Shown piece by piece: positions 25,656-34,847 of a DNA stretch of 42,162 bases. Source of the DNA: Synechococcus sp. BS301-5m-G53 (GTDB taxonomy: Bacteria; Cyanobacteriota; Cyanobacteriia; PCC-6307; Cyanobiaceae); the NCBI GenBank assembly GCA_016779825.1, contig JADHMX010000006.1:1-42162 (forward strand), read 5' to 3'. A program made the position numbers and the translations under genes. Below the pieces are notes generated by a model. The model was not told the DNA's origin and searched no databases. It saw only the letters and a list, made by a program, of their open reading frames with translations. The stretch's first letter is position 1. Every line of letters starts with the position of its first letter.

Positions 25656-25811
25656 TCAGTCAGCTGCACCACCGTTGTTGGCCGTACCGGTCACACCATT
25701 GCCAGCACCTTCACCGCGTCCATCGGTGCGCATCTTGCGCTTCTTGAACTTGCGCGCATAGGCGCGGTTCCGCTCCTGCTTTTCTTTCTTCAGGTTTCTG
25801 CGCTTGGCCAT
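25656..25811 (-). CDS. Small basic protein, 51 aa
   Basis: A short frame starting MAKRRNLKKEKQERNRAY and ending GGAAD. The first 28 residues are strongly basic and helical (Lys/Arg about half). The rest is a flexible Gly/Asn/Thr tail. The basic N-terminus suggests nucleic acid or ribosome binding, but no family is recognised and this is inference from composition. It sits 33 bp downstream of devA, with a strong terminator just after it, which supports it as the last gene of the operon. Confidence 0.8.
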   Translation of the reverse strand: MAKRRNLKKEKQERNRAYARKFKKRKMRTDGRGEGAGNGVTGTANNGGAAD

Positions 25812-25844
25812 GCGGAACTGCGGGCTCTGTTATCAACAAGCATC

Positions 25845-26525
25845 TTACTGAACGGCATTCAGCAGACGGCCATCCTCCATCCGAAGCAAACGATCGGCGA
25901 CGTCAACAATGCGCGGATCATGGGTCACCATCAGCACCGCACAAGACTGTTCGCGGGCAAGTTTCCGCAGCAACTCAACCACCTCTCTGCCGGTGCGACT
26001 GTCGAGGGCGGCAGTGGGCTCATCCGCCAGGAGCAGCCGAGGGTTCGCAGCAAGGGCACGGGCAATGGCCACCCGCTGCTTCTGTCCTCCGGACAAATCC
26101 TGAGGGACTTTGCCCATGTGGTCCTCCAAGCCGACGGCACGCAACCACTGACGGGCTTCATCCCGACGCGCCCGATAACTGAGATCCTGCAGAAGGTCGG
26201 CCCCCATCTGCACGTTCTGTTCTGCGGTGAGACAGCGCAGAAGATTGTGCCCCTGAAAAATCATTCCGATGCGTCGGCGCACCTGCTGACGGCGACGGCG
26301 ACCAGCCCCATGAAGCGCTTGCCCCAGCACCGACACCTGGCCCTGCTGAACTGTGCGCAAGGCGCCGATCAAGGTGAGCAGCGTTGTCTTGCCGCAGCCG
26401 GAGGGCCCGGTTAACAGCACCACTTCACCCGGCTCAATACTGAAGCTGATGCTCTGGAGAACCTCGCGGCGCATCTCCCCTTGGCCGAAGGCATGGGAGA
26501 GGTTGTCGACAACAACAGCGGCCAT
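25845..26525 (-). CDS. devA: DevA-type ABC transporter ATP-binding protein
   Basis: A 226-aa ABC ATPase of the MacB/LolD-like group. Walker A GPSGCGKTT at residues 40-48, signature LSGGQKQR at 144-151 and Walker B LLLADEP at 164-170 are intact. With the adjoining DevC permease and DevB fusion protein it makes a DevBCA exporter. In Anabaena that type passes heterocyst glycolipids to the outer membrane with TolC. This organism shows no heterocyst genes, so the cargo here is unknown. ATG at 26525 overlaps the devC stop as ATGA. A longer in-frame extension to 26591 is antisense to nothing but runs into devC and is rejected. Confidence 0.93.
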   Translation of the reverse strand: MAAVVVDNLSHAFGQGEMRREVLQSISFSIEPGEVVLLTGPSGCGKTTLLTLIGALRTVQQGQVSVLGQALHGAGRRRRQQVRRRIGMIFQGHNLLRCLTAEQNVQMGADLLQDLSYRARRDEARQWLRAVGLEDHMGKVPQDLSGGQKQRVAIARALAANPRLLLADEPTAALDSRTGREVVELLRKLAREQSCAVLMVTHDPRIVDVADRLLRMEDGRLLNAVQ

Positions 26526-27694
26526 CAAAAGATCTCCGCCGGATCGGCATCGATGAGACGACGCATGGCCAGAAGCGACGACAACATGCACATCACCAGG
26601 ATCATCACCAGAACGGTCAGCGCCCGAGACAGATCCATCCCCACGGGAAGCTTGGTGGCGTCACGCACAAACCAGTAGAGGCCCTGTCCGGCCAGATAAG
26701 CGGGGACGTACCCCATCACCGCCAGATAAAAGCCCTCACGGACCACCACTCCCAACAGATGGCTGAGGCGATAGCCCATGGCCATCAAAGTGGCGTACTC
26801 CGGCAGGTGATCACTCACATCGGTGTACAGCACCTGATAGACGATCACGCAGCCCACCACGAAACCCATGGCAGCGCCGAGGGTGAAGATGAAACCAATG
26901 GAGGTGCTGCTCTTCCAGTAGTTCTGCTCAAAGTCAATGAAGCCTTGCTTGGTCAGCACCGAAACATCTTTGGGAAGGCGCTCACTCAAGCGAGACACCA
27001 CCTGCTCAGGATCCGCTCCCGGCTTCAAACGAACCAGGCCCACTTCGATCGCCCCGCGTGGTTTCTGAGGCAACAGATCGAGAAAGGTCTCACTGCTCGT
27101 GAGCAGGTTGCCATCGGCACCGAAGCTGGTGCCAAGACTCACCAAACCCGCCACCCGGACACGATTGCCGGCAATCTCCGTTTCCACAACCCGTCCCTCG
27201 CGATACCACTCGGCAATCGGACCGAATTCAGAACGGGACAGCTGATCAAAGAGAATCCGCCCCTTCTGTTTCAGAACATCTGTTTTTTCGGCCAGGGAGG
27301 GGTCGACAAAAAACGGATCATCGGGGTTGAAGCCCAACGCCAGGATCGCCCGGTTTCGCCGCGTTTCGGGATTCCGCCAGAGCATCAGCCCCCAGTGCAC
27401 AGGGGTCACACCCTCGACATCAGGATCTGCCAGGGTCTGGACCAGCCGCCGCCTCGGGAATCCCGCCATGCGCACGGAGCTGGCGGAACGAGGGCTGATC
27501 AGAACAACATCGGCATCGAACAAACGATGCACCGTGACGCTGGCATCGAAGAGTCCGTCGCGGAAGCCAAGCTGCATGAACATCAGAATTCCCGCGAAGC
27601 TGATGCCAGCGAGCGCTACCAGCAGGCGTACGGGCTGTCGCGTCAGCAGCAGCCAGGAGAGTGGAATCCGACGGCCCCGCCAGAACCGATTCAT
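26525..27694 (-). CDS. devC: DevC-type ABC transporter permease
   Basis: A 389-aa permease with one N-terminal membrane segment (about residues 20-42), a large periplasmic domain (45-260) and three C-terminal spans starting with TSIGFIFTLGAAMGFVVGCVIVYQ. This is the MacB/DevC topology. The pattern WLLLTRQPVRLLVALAGISFAGILMFMQLGFRDGLFDAS near the N-terminus is characteristic of DevC proteins. ATG at 27694 overlaps the devB stop by 4 bp. Confidence 0.94.
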   Translation of the reverse strand: MNRFWRGRRIPLSWLLLTRQPVRLLVALAGISFAGILMFMQLGFRDGLFDASVTVHRLFDADVVLISPRSASSVRMAGFPRRRLVQTLADPDVEGVTPVHWGLMLWRNPETRRNRAILALGFNPDDPFFVDPSLAEKTDVLKQKGRILFDQLSRSEFGPIAEWYREGRVVETEIAGNRVRVAGLVSLGTSFGADGNLLTSSETFLDLLPQKPRGAIEVGLVRLKPGADPEQVVSRLSERLPKDVSVLTKQGFIDFEQNYWKSSTSIGFIFTLGAAMGFVVGCVIVYQVLYTDVSDHLPEYATLMAMGYRLSHLLGVVVREGFYLAVMGYVPAYLAGQGLYWFVRDATKLPVGMDLSRALTVLVMILVMCMLSSLLAMRRLIDADPAEIF

Positions 27695-28587
27695 GGATCG
27701 AAGCGGGCAATCACCTTCAACCCAGCCAAACGGCTCACCTTGGCGGCATCTTCTGGGGTGAGTTCCACATCAACCACCACAACGCGGGCATCCGCATCAC
27801 CGGTGGGATCGGTGGAAAGAACAGACCGCTGTTCCACCTGCGGACTGATCCGCAGAACACGACCGGCCAGTTCGTCGCGAAAACCACCGTTCTCGCTGAT
27901 CAGGCGAACGGATTGGCCAAGAGTGATGCGGGCGATATCGGACTCGTAGACCTCAATGCTGGCCTGCATGGCCTGATTGGCCCCCACATCCATCACCCCC
28001 TCTGCACCAGGGCGCTCGCCTGCACGGGCGTGGAGTTTGAGCACAACACCATCGATGGGTGAGATCAACTGACTCAACGCGAGATCAGCCTTGAGCCCCT
28101 TGCGCTCAGCCAGGGCCTGGTCCCGCTTCCCCTGAAGGCGCACCAGTTCCTCACGCTTGTTGTCCACCAGAAACAGCTCGGCAGCTCCCCAGTCAGCGGC
28201 CTTAGTGAAACGCTCCACCTCAATGACCTGAAGACGAATCTCCTGGTCCAGGCTGCGCAACTCAGCATCAACACGTTCCAGGTCGGCCAGGAGACCTTCC
28301 CGGTGATCAAAGCTCGCCAGCACCTGCCCCCGCTTGATTAGATCTCCCTCATTCACCAGCAGCGAAGCCACCCGCGGCGTCCCTGCCATTCCGGCATTGG
28401 GAGCTGCCAGATTGCGGATGTCCCCCGCGGGCTCGAGCTGCCCCAGGGCGGCCACTGCTTCCGGACGGACCGTGCGTTCCTGTGACGGTTCAACGGGCGT
28501 GGGTTCGGGCATCGGCCGAAGCAACCAGCCGCCGATGACCGCAATGACCAAAGTTCCAGCCAGGACCGACCAGCGCTTGGGGGTCAT
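27691..28587 (-). CDS. devB: DevB-type membrane fusion protein (HlyD family)
   Basis: A 298-aa periplasmic adaptor. N-terminal anchor ([18 protein letters not shown], residues about 5-22), then the lipoyl/barrel-sandwich halves around [19 protein letters not shown] and [19 protein letters not shown]. These flank a coiled coil rich in Glu/Arg/Leu (about 100-185). It would connect the DevCA pump to an outer-membrane TolC-like channel. The ATG at 28587 overlaps the pcyA stop as ATGA, so it is translationally coupled to a bilin biosynthesis gene. The open frame continues upstream into pcyA but that part is out of family. Confidence 0.93.
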   Translation of the reverse strand: MTPKRWSVLAGTLVIAVIGGWLLRPMPEPTPVEPSQERTVRPEAVAALGQLEPAGDIRNLAAPNAGMAGTPRVASLLVNEGDLIKRGQVLASFDHREGLLADLERVDAELRSLDQEIRLQVIEVERFTKAADWGAAELFLVDNKREELVRLQGKRDQALAERKGLKADLALSQLISPIDGVVLKLHARAGERPGAEGVMDVGANQAMQASIEVYESDIARITLGQSVRLISENGGFRDELAGRVLRISPQVEQRSVLSTDPTGDADARVVVVDVELTPEDAAKVSRLAGLKVIARFDP

Positions 28588-29330
28588 TGCAATTCCGGTG
28601 GGTTGTCGAACAGCAGCATGTCGATGTAGCGATCGGCCCAGGCTGAATCGAAAGCCTTCTCGAGGACGCGTCGGGTCTTGTCGTTCCGTTTCTGCTGAAG
28701 GCAATAGTTCAGCTGCCCCTCGTACCGGCGAACTGTAGTGAGAGCAGTCGATGGTTCGGGAGTCGCTTCGATCACGCTTGTGGCCATCACCTGCAGGTAA
28801 TGGCTGACCAAGTCCTGGAAGGCCGACTCTTCCTCGGCACCATCAGGGCGAATGAAGCAAACCTTGTTGGAAAAGATGGCTGATCCCCACGCCGGCAGGT
28901 CTCGAACCTGACGGAACGCTGGCCAGGGCTTTGTCTCAAGCCGGTTCAAAACCTCTTGCGGCAGGGCATCGGAGGTGGGTGAGAGATCAACGATCGCGGC
29001 GGAAATGCCAGCGGGGCCCGCCACGATGTCAGCGCCAAAAATCGGCAGGTCGTAGTGGGGATCAGGGAACCAGACGCTGTGAAGGATCTGGAGTCCGTTG
29101 CCGAGTCGCGCAACCTCCAGGTGCAGCTTGCGAAGCCCGACGCAGCGAAAAAGCTCGTTCCCGATCGATAGGCCTTCGCCATCGAGTTGCCCCTGGATGA
29201 AGCGCAAATCCTCCTCACAAGGAAGGATCTCCAATCCCGGTAATCCCGCCCAGGCACTGCGGATCGACGCCGCCAAGGCATGCACGAGGGGATGCTGTCC
29301 TGGCGGTTGCGCCAGCGGCTTGGGCTGCAT
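28584..29330 (-). CDS. pcyA: Phycocyanobilin:ferredoxin oxidoreductase
   Basis: A 248-aa bilin reductase converting biliverdin IX-alpha to phycocyanobilin in a four-electron, ferredoxin-driven reaction, giving the phycobiliprotein chromophore. The residues important in Synechocystis PcyA are all present: His70 and Glu72 in KLHLE, His84 in QILHS and Asp101 in GADIVAGP. The C-terminus [13 protein letters not shown]-like ([13 protein letters not shown]) is typical. ATG at 29330 gives normal length, leaving only 18 bp to the divergent peptidase start. It heads the pcyA-devBCA series. Confidence 0.96.
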   Translation of the reverse strand: MQPKPLAQPPGQHPLVHALAASIRSAWAGLPGLEILPCEEDLRFIQGQLDGEGLSIGNELFRCVGLRKLHLEVARLGNGLQILHSVWFPDPHYDLPIFGADIVAGPAGISAAIVDLSPTSDALPQEVLNRLETKPWPAFRQVRDLPAWGSAIFSNKVCFIRPDGAEEESAFQDLVSHYLQVMATSVIEATPEPSTALTTVRRYEGQLNYCLQQKRNDKTRRVLEKAFDSAWADRYIDMLLFDNPPELQ

Positions 29331-29348
29331 CGGAGGAGCAGGCACAGA

Positions 29349-30632
29349 ATGGAACTTTGCCACGCAGTTCTGAACCTTCCGTTCTCCGGTCCACAACTGG
29401 ACCATTGGACACTCCCCAACGGAGTGCGCTGCGTGACGGCGGAGATGCCGGATGCACCCCTCACCTGTCTGGATCTCTGGTGCCGCGCCGGCAGTGCCAG
29501 TGAACAGGCAGGGGAAGAGGGCATGGCCCATTTTCTGGAGCACATGGTGTTCAAGGGAAGTGAGCGGCTGGCTGCAGGGGCCTTCGATGAAGCCATCGAA
29601 GCCCTGGGGGGCAGCAGCAATGCAGCCACAGGGTTTGATGACGTTCACTTCCACGTGTTGACACCACCGGATCGGGCCCGCGAAGCGTTGGATCTGTTGC
29701 TGGAACTCGTGTTGAAACCAAGCCTCGATCCAGGCGGGTTCAAGACGGAACGTGGTGTGGTTCTTGAGGAGATCGCCCAATACGCCGATCAACCCAATGA
29801 ACAGGTGCTGCAACTGCTGTTGAGCAAAGGCTGTGAGCAGCACCCTTACGGTCGCCCCATTCTGGGAACACCCCGCAGCCTGGAGGCCATGACCCCAGAC
29901 GCGATGCGGACGTTTCACCAACGGCGGTACCGCGGTTCCAACTGCTGCCTTGCGGTGGCCGGTCCCGCTTGCGCAGATCTGCAAACCGCTGTGGGCTCTT
30001 CGGCGCTGGCCGGGCTCCTGGATGCCCCAGGTTCCGCATCACCGTCACCACCGCTGAGCGTTCAAGCCGGACGCCACAGCGTTGCGGTGGACCGCCTGGA
30101 ATCAGCACGACTGCTGATGCTCTGGGAGGCACCTAAGGCCAACGATCAAGGCGGAGTCATGGCGGCTGATCTCGCCACAACGCTGCTGGGGGAAGGGCGA
30201 CGCAGCCGTCTCGTCAACCGTTTGAGGGAGGAACTTCAGATCGTTGAAAGTGTCTCGATGGACCTCTCGGTGCTGGAGCAGGGAAGCCTGATCACGCTGG
30301 AGGTGATCTGCCCTAACGAACATCTCGATGCAGTTGAACAGGAGGTCAACCGCCAGCTGCGTGCCATGACGCATGAGCTCGTCAGCGATCAGGAACTGAA
30401 ACGGGGCCAGCAGCTGGTGAGCAACGGGCTTCGCTACGCGCTGGAATCGACGGGTCAGGTTTCAGGTCTCAGCGCCAGCCAGACCCTCTGGGACCGTCAG
30501 CAGGATCTGCTGCGCCCCCTCGAGTTCCTCCTGCCATGGACGCCGGAGCGGCTGCGCTCAGAGCTGTTTTCCCAGCTTCAACCGGAGCAGGCCTGCGTTC
30601 TGATTGCCCAAGCCAAGACGGAGCACCGATGA
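29349..30632 (+). CDS. M16 family zinc peptidase, catalytic subunit
   Basis: A 427-aa pitrilysin-family peptidase. The inverted zinc motif HFLEH is at residues 61-65 and the distal ligand Glu141 (ERGVVLEEI, 134-142) sits at the expected 76-residue spacing. A second M16C-type domain follows, with [11 protein letters not shown]. Members resemble mitochondrial/bacterial processing peptidase beta subunits. There is no clear signal peptide: a basic upstream in-frame extension from 29280 exists but would overlap the pcyA 5' end. It is coupled to the next gene by an ATGA overlap. Confidence 0.93.
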   Translation: MELCHAVLNLPFSGPQLDHWTLPNGVRCVTAEMPDAPLTCLDLWCRAGSASEQAGEEGMAHFLEHMVFKGSERLAAGAFDEAIEALGGSSNAATGFDDVHFHVLTPPDRAREALDLLLELVLKPSLDPGGFKTERGVVLEEIAQYADQPNEQVLQLLLSKGCEQHPYGRPILGTPRSLEAMTPDAMRTFHQRRYRGSNCCLAVAGPACADLQTAVGSSALAGLLDAPGSASPSPPLSVQAGRHSVAVDRLESARLLMLWEAPKANDQGGVMAADLATTLLGEGRRSRLVNRLREELQIVESVSMDLSVLEQGSLITLEVICPNEHLDAVEQEVNRQLRAMTHELVSDQELKRGQQLVSNGLRYALESTGQVSGLSASQTLWDRQQDLLRPLEFLLPWTPERLRSELFSQLQPEQACVLIAQAKTEHR

Positions 30633-31885
30633 GCAATCCCGACCTGCTGATCGAACCCGTCTCAACACCGGGGATTCTGGCCGCGAAACTGCTGCTTCCT
30701 TTTGGCAGCGCGGACGACCCTGTCGGGGCTGGGGGAGCCCATGACCTGTTGGCATCCCTGCTCAGCCGAGGCTGCGGACGACACAACCACGTTGAGCTGG
30801 CTGACCTTGTGGAGGGATGCGGCGCAGGTCTGCGCTGTGATGCGCAGGAAGACGCTCTCGTCCTGAGCCTGCGCTGCACGGTGGAAGACGCGGAGCATCT
30901 GCTGCCCTTGCTCGCACAGATGGTTCGAGCCCCTCACCTTGAGCCCGATCAGGTGTCCCTGGAACGGTCGCTCACGGTTCAGGCCCTGCAACGGCAGAGG
31001 GAAGACCCCTTCCATTGCGCCACCACCGGATGGAGGCAACTGACCTACGGCAGCGGTGGCTACGGCCATGACCCAATGGGCATTGCTGAAGAGCTGGTTG
31101 ATCTGGATCGGAAGGCTCTGCTACCCCTTGCCGAACGACTGCCGGAGGCTTCCAGCGTTCTCGCTCTGGCGGGCAGCATCCCGCCACAAATCATCGACAA
31201 GTTCCGTTCGCTCGAGGACTTCGGCGATTGGCCAAAGGGCCGCAGCAAGGATCCCGCCATCCGCCGTCCCTACGCCGAAGGGGTCGGGAGCGAAACGATC
31301 CAGCTGGAACCGATGGACACCGAACAGGTGGTTCTGATGCTGGGGCAGGCGACGATGGGGCATGGCCACCCGGATGAATTGGCGTTGCGGCTGTTGCAGT
31401 GCCATCTGGGAGTGGGCATGTCGAGCGTGCTGTTCCAACGCCTGCGTGAAGACCATGGCGTGGCCTACGACGTGGCAGCGCACTTCCCTGCCCTGGCCGG
31501 ACCAGCGCCCTTTGTGCTGATGGCATCCAGCGTCGAGGAACGAGCGGAGCTCGCCCTCGACCTGCTGCTGAACATCTGGGACGAGCTGAGCGAGCAACAT
31601 CTCAGTGAGGCTGCGCTCGACCTCGCACGGGCCAAGTACGTCGGCCAGCTCGCCCAAGGTCTGCAGACCTGCTCCCAGCGGGCGGAACGGCGCGTTCAGC
31701 TGAAGGCTCAGGGGTTACCGGAGGATCATGACCAGCGTTGTGTGGCTGCCCTGGCGAATCTGACTCCATCCGATGTCCGCAAAGCAGCGAAACGCTGGCT
31801 CGGCGAGCCTCGGCTGAGCCTTTGCGGCGCCGCCGGGACACTCCAGCAGCTCGAACGGCGCTGGGGGAGCCGTGCCGAGGGTTAG
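30629..31885 (+). CDS. M16 family peptidase-like, non-catalytic subunit
   Basis: A 418-aa M16 homologue that lacks the zinc site. Where active members have HxxEH it has HDLLA (residues 38-42). The C-terminal domain keeps the SVLFQRLREDHGVAYDV block seen in alpha-type partners. In bacteria and mitochondria, such inactive subunits pair with an active one, so a heterodimer with the preceding gene product is likely. The 4-bp overlap (ATGA at 30629) supports equimolar synthesis. Its stop overlaps the convergent sipA stop. Confidence 0.92.
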   Translation: MSNPDLLIEPVSTPGILAAKLLLPFGSADDPVGAGGAHDLLASLLSRGCGRHNHVELADLVEGCGAGLRCDAQEDALVLSLRCTVEDAEHLLPLLAQMVRAPHLEPDQVSLERSLTVQALQRQREDPFHCATTGWRQLTYGSGGYGHDPMGIAEELVDLDRKALLPLAERLPEASSVLALAGSIPPQIIDKFRSLEDFGDWPKGRSKDPAIRRPYAEGVGSETIQLEPMDTEQVVLMLGQATMGHGHPDELALRLLQCHLGVGMSSVLFQRLREDHGVAYDVAAHFPALAGPAPFVLMASSVEERAELALDLLLNIWDELSEQHLSEAALDLARAKYVGQLAQGLQTCSQRAERRVQLKAQGLPEDHDQRCVAALANLTPSDVRKAAKRWLGEPRLSLCGAAGTLQQLERRWGSRAEG

Positions 31886-32109
31886 TCCGCATCTGCGGCT
31901 TCCACCGCGACTAAACAGTCGAGCCCGATCAGAAACGTGCCGCGACGAAAACGCACAGCCACCGTGTCCATCGGATGGAGCGCAACGACCTCGCCAACTT
32001 CTCCGGCAGCCACCAGATCCGGCGGTCGCAGCATCGGCATCGGATCCGCCGACTTGAGAAAGGGAAGCGGCTGCTTCAGGCGCAGCTGGTCACCAATCGA
32101 TACCGTCAT
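31882..32109 (-). CDS. sipA: SipA-like protein (DUF3148), NblS-interacting regulator family
   Basis: A 75-aa SH3-like protein. The pattern GDQLRLKQPLPFLKSADPMPMLRPPDLVAAGEVGEV followed by VAVRFRRGTFLI matches the DUF3148 family. Its Synechococcus elongatus member SipA binds and stimulates the histidine kinase NblS, which governs high-light and nutrient-stress responses. It is normal length and starts at the ATG at 32109. It is convergent with the M16 alpha-type gene (4-bp overlap of ends) and divergent from bioY across 56 bp. Confidence 0.88.
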   Translation of the reverse strand: MTVSIGDQLRLKQPLPFLKSADPMPMLRPPDLVAAGEVGEVVALHPMDTVAVRFRRGTFLIGLDCLVAVEAADAD

Positions 32110-32165
32110 CTGAACTGGGCAAGATCTGCATTGTCGAGCAGGATGGATCGAGTTGAGGGTTTGGT

Positions 32166-32735
32166 GTGAGGGCTCTCGCCTCCTGGTGTGGTGCCCTGGC
32201 GGGTCTCTTGGCCATCCTCATCGGTGGTTTGATGCCGGCGGCGTTGTTCCTGCCTGCTCCTGAACCGATTGTTCTTCCCTTGCCCGTGACATGGCAGGTG
32301 CCTGCCCTGTTTCTCTGCGCCATGGTCAGCGGCCCACGCGCCGGTGTCATGGCCGCTGTGGGCTATCTCAGCCTTGGACTGTTCAGCCTGCCGGTGTTTC
32401 ATGGCGGTGGCGGGCTGAGCTACGTACTCGAACCGGGATTCGGCTACCTGGCGGGGTTCGTACCGGCGGCCTGGCTCACCGGTCGACTGGCACAGCAGGA
32501 CGGCATGGATGACTTGCCGCGACAGTCGTTGTGCGCTCTTGCAGGACTGCTTGTTCTGCAAATTTGTGGTGTACTCACTCTCGCCATTGGAGCGGTCTTG
32601 GGCCGGTGGACGCTTGGCTTCTTGGAGCTGCTAATGCAGTTTTCGATCGGGCCACTACCGGCGCAGATGCTGCTCTGCATCGGAGCTGGAATGCTCTCGG
32701 TGGTGTTGCGTCGGCTGCTGATCATCGAGCCATGA
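32166..32735 (+). CDS. bioY: BioY-family biotin transporter (S component)
   Basis: A 189-aa membrane protein with about six spans. The family block GPRAGVMAAVGYLSLGLFSLPVFHGGGGLSYVLEPGFGYLAGFVPAAWLTG is characteristic of BioY, the substrate-capture subunit of energy-coupling-factor biotin uptake. The start is GTG at 32166. No bioM/bioN or ecfAT genes are adjacent, so it works alone or with shared ECF modules elsewhere. It overlaps lspA by 4 bp. Confidence 0.93.
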   Translation: MRALASWCGALAGLLAILIGGLMPAALFLPAPEPIVLPLPVTWQVPALFLCAMVSGPRAGVMAAVGYLSLGLFSLPVFHGGGGLSYVLEPGFGYLAGFVPAAWLTGRLAQQDGMDDLPRQSLCALAGLLVLQICGVLTLAIGAVLGRWTLGFLELLMQFSIGPLPAQMLLCIGAGMLSVVLRRLLIIEP

Positions 32736-33223
32736 AGAACACCCTGCCGCGGCAATCCACGCTGCTGATTGCTCTGGTCATCGTTGTGGTGGATCAGGTG
32801 AGCAAGGCATTGGCGTCCAACGCTTTGCGGGGTGGCCAAACCCTTCCCCTGCTGCCCCACCTCCTCTCCCTCCAGTTGGTGCACAACACCGGAGCGGCCT
32901 TCAGCGTGCTGCAGAACTCAACAGCCCTGCTTGGTCTGCTCAGCCTGGGCGTCGGCGTTGGGCTGATCCTGTGGATCTGGCGTCAAAGGGCCCTGCCGTT
33001 CTGGCAGGCCCTTGCCGCTGCGGCACTTCTTGGCGGCACCCTGGGCAATGGGCTCGATCGCTGGCGCCTGGGCCATGTGGTGGATTTTCTGGCGCTCGAA
33101 CCGATCGATTTCCCGATCTTCAACGGAGCGGATGTTGCCATCAATCTTGCGGTGCTCTGCTTCGCAATCGATCTGTGGACCCGCCGTAATGACAAAAGCC
33201 GTGGTGACAGCAGCCGTGGCTGA
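32732..33223 (+). CDS. lspA: Lipoprotein signal peptidase
   Basis: A 163-aa aspartic membrane protease that removes signal peptides from prolipoproteins after lipidation. Four hydrophobic segments and the motif HNTGAAFSVL (51-60) are present. The catalytic Asp pair is in HVVDFL (Asp118) and FNGADVAIN (Asp134). ATG at 32732 overlaps the bioY stop as ATGA. Confidence 0.96.
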   Translation: MKNTLPRQSTLLIALVIVVVDQVSKALASNALRGGQTLPLLPHLLSLQLVHNTGAAFSVLQNSTALLGLLSLGVGVGLILWIWRQRALPFWQALAAAALLGGTLGNGLDRWRLGHVVDFLALEPIDFPIFNGADVAINLAVLCFAIDLWTRRNDKSRGDSSRG

Positions 33224-33257
33224 CCCAAACTTGCCCTGAGGCTGGTGTGACGCAGGC

Positions 33258-34847
33258 ATGAAACGCCAAACCAGGTTGCTGATCGGTCTCGCTGTTGCCT
33301 TTTTGGCCCTGGTGCTGATTGGCGTGGCCGTTCAGACCATCCGCAGCCTGCTCTGGGATCTGAGTTACTTCCTTCCTCCATGGCTGCTCACCCCCGTGCT
33401 GCTGCTTGGGCTGGTGATGGTCGTAACCGTGGTGGTGCAGGTGGGCTGGCCGCTGTGGCAGCGCTGGAAATCAAGCCCGACCCAACGTCCGCGTCAGCCA
33501 AGCATCGCTCCCCAGAACCGACGGGATGCGGCAACCACCAGCCTTGGCAACGTGGATCGTTTGATCGAACGCATCCAGGACGACATCAGCCGCCGCAGCC
33601 TGCAGAACGAACGCAATCGCGTTGCAGACGAGCTGAAGCGAGGGGATCTGGTGGTCGTGGTGTTCGGCACCGGATCGAGTGGCAAGACCTCGCTGATCCG
33701 TGCCCTGCTCGATGAAATGGTTGGCGATGTGGGTGCGCCCATGGGCGTCACCAAAACCAGCCGCTCCTACCGCCTGCGTTTGAAAGGGTTGGAGCGAGGT
33801 CTGCAGATCGTGGACACTCCTGGAATCCTTGAAGCCGGAGAGGAAGGACTCAGCCGGGAGGAAACGGCCCGTCGACGGGCTGTCCGGGCCGACCTGTTGA
33901 TTGTCGTCGTCGACGGCGATCTCAGAGCTTCGGAATTTGCCGTTGTGCAATCCCTCGCCGGACTCGGCAAGCGGCTTCTCTTGGTGCTGAACAAGCGGGA
34001 TTTACGCGGTGTTGAGGAGGAAAAAAGGCTTCTGCAGGTGCTTCGGTCCCGTTGCCAGAGCCTCCTCAACGCCGCCGATGTGGTGGCCTGCAGTGCCTCG
34101 CCTCAGTCCATTCCTCAGCCGGGGCGTCGCCCCCTGCAGCCGAAGCCTGACGTGAACGATCTGCTGCAGCGCCTCGCCGGCGTGCTGCACGCCGAGGGGG
34201 AGGAATTGATAGCCGACAACATCCTTTTGCAGTGCCGATCCCTCGACAACCGCGGGCGTGATCTGTTGAACGACCAGCGCTCCCGGGAAGCCAAACGCTG
34301 CATCGACCGCTACAGCTGGATGGGCGCGGGGATCGTGGCTGCCAACCCACTCCCCGGAGTGGATCTGTTGAGCACTGCAGCAGTGAATGCCCAGATGATC
34401 CTTGAAATGGCGAAGATCTATGGCGTTGAGATGTCACGGGATCGCGCCAAGGACCTTGCCATGTCCCTCGGGCAGACCCTGGGCAAGCTGGGCATCGTCA
34501 AAGGGGCCATGAGCTTGCTGGGCACCAGCCTGAGCTTGAGCTTGCCCACCTTGGTCCTGGGTCAGGTGCTGCAGGGAGTGGTGACCGCATGGCTCACCCG
34601 CATCGCCGGCAGCAGCTTCATGCGTTACTTCGAGCAAGACCAGGATTGGGGCGACGGCGGAATGCAGAACGTCGTCCAAGAGGCCTTTGAACTCAACCGG
34701 CGGGAACTCTCCCTGCAGCGCTTTCTGGCCAGTGCCATGCGGCAAGTGGTTGAACCGCTTCAACAGTCGGCGGCGGGGCGGCTTCCCCCCCGGCCAGAGC
34801 CTCAGCAGGAGGGGGGAGCATCGGCCCCCGGGCATCCAAAACCGTAA
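33258..34847 (+). CDS. DUF697-containing membrane GTPase
   Basis: A 529-aa protein with two N-terminal membrane spans (about residues 8-27 and 43-63) and an Era-like GTPase domain. The G1 motif is GTGSSGKT (137-144), with DTPG (186-189) and NKRD (245-248). The C-terminal half is a DUF697/YcjF-type helical, partly hydrophobic region (about 340-480), followed by a Pro/Gln tail. Homologues are widespread in cyanobacteria, and the cellular role is unclear to me. It begins at the ATG at 33258, 34 bp after lspA, so it may be in the bioY-lspA transcript. Confidence 0.9.
   Translation: MKRQTRLLIGLAVAFLALVLIGVAVQTIRSLLWDLSYFLPPWLLTPVLLLGLVMVVTVVVQVGWPLWQRWKSSPTQRPRQPSIAPQNRRDAATTSLGNVDRLIERIQDDISRRSLQNERNRVADELKRGDLVVVVFGTGSSGKTSLIRALLDEMVGDVGAPMGVTKTSRSYRLRLKGLERGLQIVDTPGILEAGEEGLSREETARRRAVRADLLIVVVDGDLRASEFAVVQSLAGLGKRLLLVLNKRDLRGVEEEKRLLQVLRSRCQSLLNAADVVACSASPQSIPQPGRRPLQPKPDVNDLLQRLAGVLHAEGEELIADNILLQCRSLDNRGRDLLNDQRSREAKRCIDRYSWMGAGIVAANPLPGVDLLSTAAVNAQMILEMAKIYGVEMSRDRAKDLAMSLGQTLGKLGIVKGAMSLLGTSLSLSLPTLVLGQVLQGVVTAWLTRIAGSSFMRYFEQDQDWGDGGMQNVVQEAFELNRRELSLQRFLASAMRQVVEPLQQSAAGRLPPRPEPQQEGGASAPGHPKP

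Noticed and set aside
29331-29984. Extension of pcyA upstream on the minus strand
   Set aside because: It is antisense to the M16 peptidase gene and lies outside the known N-terminus and length of PcyA.
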